This document shows, one piece after another, positions 15,291 through 20,359 of a stretch of 20,359 nucleotides of DNA. Source of the DNA: Desulfobacterales bacterium. Lineage in GTDB: Bacteria > Desulfobacterota > Desulfobacteria > Desulfobacterales > UBA11574. Each line of letters starts with the position of its first letter. Within the stretch, counting starts at the first letter, position 1. The notes under the pieces are model-generated. The model was not told the DNA's origin. It saw nothing but the letters and a program-made list of their open reading frames with translations, and ran no database searches. The translations under genes and the position numbers were made by a program. Location of the stretch: NCBI GenBank assembly GCA_012974475.1, contig JAAXQD010000073.1, positions 1 to 20,359 on the forward strand. The letters run 5' to 3'.

Positions 15291-16391
15291 TTAATATGAA
15301 AACGGCCACAGGTTGAAATAGTTCTTCATTTGCCACCACCGATAGGCCAAACCGTTGGGTTCAAATATCATAAACACACAGATGGCCAAACCAAAAGCGG
15401 CCTCCTTGATAAACAGAAAATCCATTAAAAGCTTGGGATAGGTATCGGCCAGCGGTATGACGGCCAGCTGCAACATCTCCATGACAACGACCATGAACAC
15501 CGCCCCGAATATGGTTCCGTGTATGGAACCCACCCCGCCGATGAGGATCACACCCACCAGCCACAGAGACCAAAACCAGGGAAAGTGCTCGGGGCTTATG
15601 GCAGCAAGGTTGCTGATCCAGAATGCCCCCGCAACGCCCCCAATAGACCCTGCCACGTAAAAGGCCAGAAGTTTATACTTGACAACATTTATTCCCATGA
15701 CCTCCGCAGAAATGTCATTGTCCCTTATGGCAATCCAGGCCCGGCCCACCCTGGACCTGATCAGATTGAGCACGCCGATGACACAAACAATCACCAAGAC
15801 AAGCATCATGAAATAGACCTTAAGGTCACTGTCGATAATCCACGGTCCGACCTTGATGGTCCCCGGAGGCAAAGAAAAGGCCTGTCCCCGTCCGCCGATC
15901 TGGCTCACATATCCCGTAATAATAAAATCTACGGTGATGAACTGAGCGGCCATGGTGGTTAATATCAGATAAAATCCTTTGACCCTGGCGCAAGGGAGTC
16001 CAAAGAGTACACTCCATGCGCCGGATACAATTGCCGCAATGAGGATGCTGATAGGATAGGCAAGACCCCAGTCCATCAATATTTTCGGCCAGGGAAACTC
16101 AAGGATAAGCAGGGTGCTGGTATATGCGCCCACCGCGATAAATGCTGCATGACCCAGGGTTATCTGACCGCAGAAGCCGATCAAAAGCTGTACGCCGATA
16201 GCACCGAGGATGGTATATCCAACCAAATTTAGGATGCTGAGCACATAAGAATCGGCCACCAGGGGAATGATGACAAACAGGATGATTAAGAGCAGTATCA
16301 TTTTGGCTTTGATAAATTTCGTCTGCCACCAGGCATGATCCTGAACATAATTTTGGTGGTAGACACCGCATGGAAGCCAGGTTGTTGACAT
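15291..16391 (-). CDS. livM: Liv-type ABC transporter permease LivM
   Basis: A 366-aa inner-membrane permease of the LivM type. Motifs: LLIGFCGQITLGHAAFIAVG (69-88), the hallmark of LivM/LivH permeases; KGFYLILTTMAAQF; and the ATPase-contact loop GRAWIAIRDNDISAEVMGI (about 226-244). About eight to ten hydrophobic helices start at residue 31, after a soluble N-terminus of 30 residues rich in aromatic residues (TTWLPCGVYHQNYVQDHAWW). It pairs with LivH, from which it is separated by a 95-bp repeat-rich gap, unlike the short gaps elsewhere in the operon. Confidence 0.93.
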   Translation of the reverse strand: MSTTWLPCGVYHQNYVQDHAWWQTKFIKAKMILLLIILFVIIPLVADSYVLSILNLVGYTILGAIGVQLLIGFCGQITLGHAAFIAVGAYTSTLLILEFPWPKILMDWGLAYPISILIAAIVSGAWSVLFGLPCARVKGFYLILTTMAAQFITVDFIITGYVSQIGGRGQAFSLPPGTIKVGPWIIDSDLKVYFMMLVLVIVCVIGVLNLIRSRVGRAWIAIRDNDISAEVMGINVVKYKLLAFYVAGSIGGVAGAFWISNLAAISPEHFPWFWSLWLVGVILIGGVGSIHGTIFGAVFMVVVMEMLQLAVIPLADTYPKLLMDFLFIKEAAFGLAICVFMIFEPNGLAYRWWQMKNYFNLWPFSY

Positions 16392-16409
16392 AAAAAAAAC
16401 TCCGTTTTT

Positions 16410-16488
16410 GGGTTGCGAGTTGCGGGTTACGGGTTGTGTTACAGTTCATTTAGCCCGTAACGCGTAACACGAAACTCGCAACGCGGTT
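16410..16488. repeat. Heptamer repeats forming an inverted repeat between livH and livM
   Basis: Five successive 7-base units occur on the left (GGGTTGC, GAGTTGC, GGGTTAC, GGGTTGT, GTTACAG; 16410-16444), and five on the right in inverse sense (CCCGTAA, CGCGTAA, CACGAAA, CTCGCAA, CGCGGTT; 16454-16488). The halves are inverse: 16412-16435 pairs with 16459-16482 at 21 of 24 positions, and GTGTTAC/GTAACAC offers another register. The last unit enters the livH stop codon. It resembles dispersed GC-rich intergenic repeats seen in related bacteria. Confidence 0.8.
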
Positions 16489-17371
16489 AGACGCGTTCAA
16501 TCCGCTCCCATCCCCATAACCCATGGGGTTTGAAGAGCAAAAAGACCGCCATGAATGCAAAAGGGGCGACCTCTTTTACACCGCCGGGGAAATATCTATC
16601 CAGATATGCCCCACAGAGGTTCTGTAATACGCCGATGGTAATTCCACCCACAATAGCGCCGGGTACGGAATTTAGCCCCCCCAGCACCACCGCAGGGAGA
16701 ACCAACAGACCAAGGTACCCCACGGAGATGTTGAGCCCGTTGATGTTACCCAAAAGGGTCCCGCCGACACCGGCCGCCATGAAAGCGATTGCCCAGGCTG
16801 CCGCATAGACGAATCTGGCACTCACGCCAAGGGAGAGCGCGGCCATCTCATCGTCGGCTGTGGCCTGCATGGCAAGGCCCCACCGGGTATATTTAAAAAA
16901 GCAGACAAAAATGATTAAAAGGATGATGGCGGCCACAAAACTCCAGAGATACGCTTGACCAACAATGACGGGTCCTATGTGAATCGGCTCAATTGAAAAT
17001 ACCGGTGGGGTGAATACACGGGTATCCGTACCCCATATAAATTCCACCGTTCCTTTAAAGAAAAATGAAAGACCTACGGTTACCATAATCACCGTTAGAA
17101 CGGGTTGGCCGATGAGCTTGTCCAGAAAAATCCTTTCGGTCAGTATCCCCAGAACCAGTCCTACAATCAGGGAAAGTAAAAGTGCCAGTAAAAAGGGCAT
17201 GCCCATTGAATAAAAGCTTAAAGAAACATAAGCCCCTATGAGCGTCAGTTCGCCCATGGCCAGATTCAGCACACCGGAACATTTATATATCAACACCCAT
17301 CCAAGGGCGACCAGAGCATAGATGCCGCCAACCATAATGCCCGTGGTAACGGTCATCAAAAAAAGTTCCAT
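16487..17371 (-). CDS. livH: Liv-type ABC transporter permease LivH
   Basis: A 294-aa inner-membrane permease with about eight helices. Start TTGIMVGGIYALVALGWVLI (9-28) with SGVLNLAMGELTLIGAYVS is the LivH hallmark; GLAMQATADDEMAALSLGVS (164-183) is the loop that contacts the ATPase; GYLGLLVLPAVVLGGLNSVP and the final FKPHGLWG are also typical. Length is normal. AAGGTAG lies about eight bases before the ATG. It follows the acyl-CoA synthetase by 25 bp and, with LivM, forms the membrane channel. Confidence 0.94.
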   Translation of the reverse strand: MELFLMTVTTGIMVGGIYALVALGWVLIYKCSGVLNLAMGELTLIGAYVSLSFYSMGMPFLLALLLSLIVGLVLGILTERIFLDKLIGQPVLTVIMVTVGLSFFFKGTVEFIWGTDTRVFTPPVFSIEPIHIGPVIVGQAYLWSFVAAIILLIIFVCFFKYTRWGLAMQATADDEMAALSLGVSARFVYAAAWAIAFMAAGVGGTLLGNINGLNISVGYLGLLVLPAVVLGGLNSVPGAIVGGITIGVLQNLCGAYLDRYFPGGVKEVAPFAFMAVFLLFKPHGLWGWERIERV

Positions 17372-17396
17372 TTTCTGTTCTACCTTTCCATCGATG

Positions 17397-19364
17397 TTAT
17401 GGGTTATGGTCCAAAGGTTCTATCTTTCTAATGTGAAGATCGATGTTAATGTGTGCCTGTCTCCCATCTTCATACTTGACCGTGGTATCGATATGCACAT
17501 TATCATTATCCGAGTAGAGGGCGTCCACAATTTCCTGATACCTTTTCTCAACAAAAGCCCGCCGAAGTTTGCGCGTTCGTGTAAGTTCATCATCATCTGC
17601 ATCGAATTCCTTGTACAGGTTGATGAACTTTTCGACTCTGGCGGCTTCCGGGAGATCCTTGTTGGCCTGACGTATCTGCGCTTCCACCAGGTTGTAGACG
17701 TCGGGAATCTGGGATAGTTCCTGATAGCTCGTATAATTGATCTTTTTTTCATCAGCCCATTTGCCCGCCACGGAGTAATCGATACAGATGACTGCGGTGA
17801 CATATTCCCGCTGGTCTCCGATGACCCATGAATCTCTCACATATGGGCTGAATTTCATGCGGGTTTCCAGATACTGGGGAGAGAAAGGTTTTCCGTCTCT
17901 AAGGGTAAAGACGTCCTTGGTACGATCAAAGACAACCAGGTGACCGTCATCATCGATAAACCCTTTGTCACCTGAATACAACCACCCGTCCTTCAGAGTC
18001 TCTTTGTTCGCTTCCGGGTTTTTATAATAACCCAGAAAAACCGACGGGCTTCGGGTAAGAATCTCTCCTTCTTCGGTGATCTTTATTTCCGTTTCCGGGA
18101 TCGGATGGCCCACGGTATCAAATTTTATGTCTCCGCTGCGATGCACCACCGAAATACCGGCGACTTCGGTCTGGCCGTATATCTGTTTGAGATTGACCCC
18201 AAGGGCATGAAAAAAACGAAAGTGGTCCGGCCCCATGGCCGCCCCGCCGGTATAGGCATTTCGGACACGAGACAGACCGAGATGATCTTTAACTTTATTC
18301 TGGATCGTAATCGATGCCAACCACCCCAAAAATGCCCAGTACCAAGGTATGGTTTTTTTCTGAAACTTAAGGTCTGCAACATGATAACCGATCTTGGTGG
18401 AGAACTCATAGCATTTCCGTTTGATCCAGGTGGAATCCAAATACTTAACCTGGATCGTTCGGGTCATCTGCTCGTACATCCGCGGAGGGGCGAACATCAC
18501 ATGGGGGCCGATTTCTCTGATATTATCCTGAGCGGTTTCAGGCGCCTCGGGGAAATTGATGGTGTATCCCACCTGTAACCCGCAGGAGATCGACATCATC
18601 TGTTCTCCGATCCAGGCAAAGGGGAGATAAGAGACATAATCATCCGTGGGCTTGCACGGATCCACAGCCATGAGGTGCTGGCCCATGGTCAACATGTTAT
18701 TGTGGGAAAGGAGTGCGCCTTTGGGGAGAGAGGTGGTTCCGGAAGTATAAAACAGTAAGGCTACTTCTTCTCCGTGGCCTTTATCGATCATCTCTTTGAA
18801 TAACTGCGGCTGTTGTTGTTCCAGTTCCCGGCCCAGCTCCTGAACTTCCTTGAGGCTGATCAGATAGTCTTCATTATAGTTTCGCATCCCTTTTGGATCA
18901 TCCCAGATAATCTTTTCCAGCCTGGGACATTCATTAAAAATGGAGATGGCCTTGTCGACTTCCTCTTGACCTTCACCGAATATAAATTTTGTGTCTGAAT
19001 GGTCAATGATATACTTGACTTCCTCGATCAAGGAGTCCTGGAACAGCCATACACCCACACCTCTGGCACAGAGCGCGGCCATTTCCGCCCAAAGACCTTC
19101 CGGGCGATTGTCCCCGATCATGGCGACCTTGTCCCCTTCTTCGAGGCCTAAACGAATAAGACCCAGCGCCAAATATTTGACATTTTCCAAATAATCATGC
19201 CAGGTAATGGGCCGCCATATGCCAAACTCCTTCTCCCGCATGACCACCCTGCCCTTTCCGTATTCGATGGCTTTTTCATAAAATAATTTGGGGATGGTCA
19301 GATCTTTTGTAACTTCAATATGGTATTTGCTGTTATTCTGAACTGTTTTATCTCCTTGTTGCAT
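17397..19364 (-). CDS. Long-chain-type acyl-CoA synthetase (AMP-forming)
   Basis: A 655-aa cytosolic or membrane-associated ANL enzyme that would activate a carboxylic acid to acyl-CoA with ATP. Intact motifs: phosphate loop YTSGTTSLPKG (206-216), YLPFAWIGEQ (246-255), YGQTEVAG (396-403), GWLYSGDKGFIDDDGHLVVF (460-479), DRTKDVFTLRDGKPFSP (480-496). Length and the long insertion before the second half fit the FAA1/FadD15-like long-chain class. ATG at 19364 is chosen because GAGGA stands five bases before it; two ATGs further upstream (19376, 19379) are possible. Either way it overlaps the livG end (17 bp for the chosen start), so translation is coupled. Its place inside a liv transporter suggests it traps the imported acid as CoA ester (inference). 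Confidence 0.92.
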   Translation of the reverse strand: MQQGDKTVQNNSKYHIEVTKDLTIPKLFYEKAIEYGKGRVVMREKEFGIWRPITWHDYLENVKYLALGLIRLGLEEGDKVAMIGDNRPEGLWAEMAALCARGVGVWLFQDSLIEEVKYIIDHSDTKFIFGEGQEEVDKAISIFNECPRLEKIIWDDPKGMRNYNEDYLISLKEVQELGRELEQQQPQLFKEMIDKGHGEEVALLFYTSGTTSLPKGALLSHNNMLTMGQHLMAVDPCKPTDDYVSYLPFAWIGEQMMSISCGLQVGYTINFPEAPETAQDNIREIGPHVMFAPPRMYEQMTRTIQVKYLDSTWIKRKCYEFSTKIGYHVADLKFQKKTIPWYWAFLGWLASITIQNKVKDHLGLSRVRNAYTGGAAMGPDHFRFFHALGVNLKQIYGQTEVAGISVVHRSGDIKFDTVGHPIPETEIKITEEGEILTRSPSVFLGYYKNPEANKETLKDGWLYSGDKGFIDDDGHLVVFDRTKDVFTLRDGKPFSPQYLETRMKFSPYVRDSWVIGDQREYVTAVICIDYSVAGKWADEKKINYTSYQELSQIPDVYNLVEAQIRQANKDLPEAARVEKFINLYKEFDADDDELTRTRKLRRAFVEKRYQEIVDALYSDNDNVHIDTTVKYEDGRQAHINIDLHIRKIEPLDHNP

Positions 19365-20169
19365 AGAGGTCCTCATCACCCAGGTAGGCCTTAATCACCT
19401 CAGGATGATTCTGGACTTCTTCAGGTGTACCGTCGATAATCATGTTGCCGAAATTGAGAACCAAAACATGATCGGAAAGATCCATAACCACACCCATGTC
19501 ATGCTCCACCAGAATACAGGTGACTTTCCAGCGTTCTTCTTCATTAATGTCTATTACAAAGCGGGCCATGTCCTCCACTTCTTCGAGATTGAGTCCGGCC
19601 AGTGGTTCATCCAGAATTAGTAGTTCAGGGTCCAGAGCCAGTGCCCGGCCGAGTTCCACACGTTTCTGCAATCCATACGGCAGCATCCCCACAGGTTTAT
19701 GCCGGATATGTTGAATCTCCAAGAGATCAATGATCTCTTCCTCAATAAAGGTTCGGTGCTCGATCTCTTCCCGGGCGGTTTTGCCGACATATATGGATCC
19801 GCTGATAATGCCGGATTTTAAATGGATATGCCGTCCCAGACGAATGTTATCCAACACCGTCATACCGCCGAAAACCTCGACTTTCTGAAACGTTCTGGCA
19901 ATACCCAATTCAGCACGCTGAAAAGGCCTGAGTTTGTCGATTTTTTTTTGTTTGTAATAGATATTCCCATTTTGCGGGGTATAAAGACCGTTGATAATAT
20001 TCATCATCACCGTTTTGCCGGCGCCGTTGGGCCCGATTACAGAATGTATCTCACCTTTTCTTATTTTCAGGTTAACGCCGGCAAGGGCACATACTTTGCC
20101 AAAAAACATATGGACATCCTCGAGTTCCAACAGGACGTCATTTTCTTTTAGATCGTCTGGTGCTGCCAA
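19348..20169 (-). CDS. livG: Liv-type ABC transporter ATP-binding protein LivG
   Basis: A 273-aa ATPase, partner of LivF. Walker A GPNGAGKT (46-53), Q-loop RTFQKVEVFGGMTVLDNI (92-109), signature LPYGLQKRVELGRAL (163-177, the LivG variant of LSGGQ), Walker B LLILDEPLAGLN (183-194), H-loop VEHDM with H223. The insertion before the signature (about 112-140) is usual for LivG. Start is TTG at 20169 with AAGGTG seven bases upstream. It is the first visible gene of the operon; about 190 bases upstream up to the window edge carry no gene. Confidence 0.93.
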   Translation of the reverse strand: MAAPDDLKENDVLLELEDVHMFFGKVCALAGVNLKIRKGEIHSVIGPNGAGKTVMMNIINGLYTPQNGNIYYKQKKIDKLRPFQRAELGIARTFQKVEVFGGMTVLDNIRLGRHIHLKSGIISGSIYVGKTAREEIEHRTFIEEEIIDLLEIQHIRHKPVGMLPYGLQKRVELGRALALDPELLILDEPLAGLNLEEVEDMARFVIDINEEERWKVTCILVEHDMGVVMDLSDHVLVLNFGNMIIDGTPEEVQNHPEVIKAYLGDEDLYATRR

Positions 20170-20294
20170 TATTTTTCACCTTCACTGATACCATCGAAAA
20201 AAATAAATCCTATCCGGTGGCGTTCGTTCTCCTCCGTCCACAGCGGAATAGAGATTCCGAAAAATTTAACAGGTGTTCATTCTCAAAAAAGAGT

Positions 20295-20315
20295 TTCGAA
20301 AACCTGTTTTCTGAA
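20295..20315. promoter_or_regulatory. Palindrome-like site upstream of livG
   Basis: GAAAAC (20298-20303) and GTTTTC (20306-20311) are inverse copies two bases apart, with flanking TTC on the left and TGAA on the right. It lies about 130 bp before the livG start. It could be an operator for the operon or a small hairpin; no matching promoter boxes are clear nearby. Confidence 0.25.
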
Positions 20316-20359
20316 TACCATTCATTTCCAATCAAGAGATAATATAAATATTTTCCATT

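Noticed and set aside
16410..16488. CRISPR array
   Set aside because: Units are 7 bases, contiguous, degenerate and in both orientations; no spacers and no cas genes.

Overview
The window looks like chromosomal DNA of a Desulfobacterota bacterium, probably a sulfate reducer of the Desulfobacterales type. This is an inference from overall protein style: a sigma-32 / TPR lipoprotein / LolB-like module, a Liv-type ABC transporter operon interleaved with acyl-CoA ligases, and a putative molybdenum carrier protein. No rRNA or other taxonomic marker is present to prove it.

Region 1 (about 54-5727, all minus strand) is a tightly packed gene string read from right to left: an RpoH-type sigma factor, a TPR-rich lipoprotein, a LolB-like (DUF4292-like) lipoprotein, a RimK-like ATP-grasp ligase and a dGTPase-type HD phosphohydrolase. 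TPR/LolB-like genes overlap by 4 bp and ATP-grasp/HD genes by 14 bp. The two lipoproteins fit an outer-membrane assembly role; the reason for the ATP-grasp and HD genes being there is unknown.

Region 2 (about 5844-7297) is the accessory spot. It holds a tRNA-Arg(TCT) with encoded CCA. Eighteen bases beyond it, convergent, ends a tyrosine recombinase that keeps all six catalytic residues but lacks its N-terminal arm/core-binding domains. Right of the integrase are nearly 680 bases without a convincing gene. They contain back-to-back promoter-like sequences around a 12-bp palindrome, a strong terminator-like hairpin and a separate 15-bp inverted repeat. This looks like the stub of an integrated element at a tRNA attachment site.

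Region 3 (7298-10580) has a plus-strand MFS transporter facing a minus-strand four-gene group: a 56-aa CxxCGHH protein (10410-10580), a putative molybdenum carrier (cpYpsA-like) fused to a C-terminal domain, a 78-aa unknown protein, and an EI24/CysZ-like membrane protein. The first two are 1 nt apart and share an embedded Shine-Dalgarno sequence.

Region 4 (10769-20169, minus strand) is a 9.4-kb apparent operon read LivG, long-chain-type acyl-CoA synthetase, LivH, LivM, a possible 45-aa protein, LivK-type binding protein, LivF, a LEA14-like lipoprotein, and a second, motif-divergent AMP-binding enzyme. It is a complete branched-chain-amino-acid-type ABC importer with built-in CoA activation, so the imported substrate is more likely a carboxylic or fatty acid than an amino acid (inference). 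Heptamer repeats forming a hairpin separate livH from livM, and another strong hairpin separates the LEA14-like gene from the last ligase; both could tune expression within the operon.
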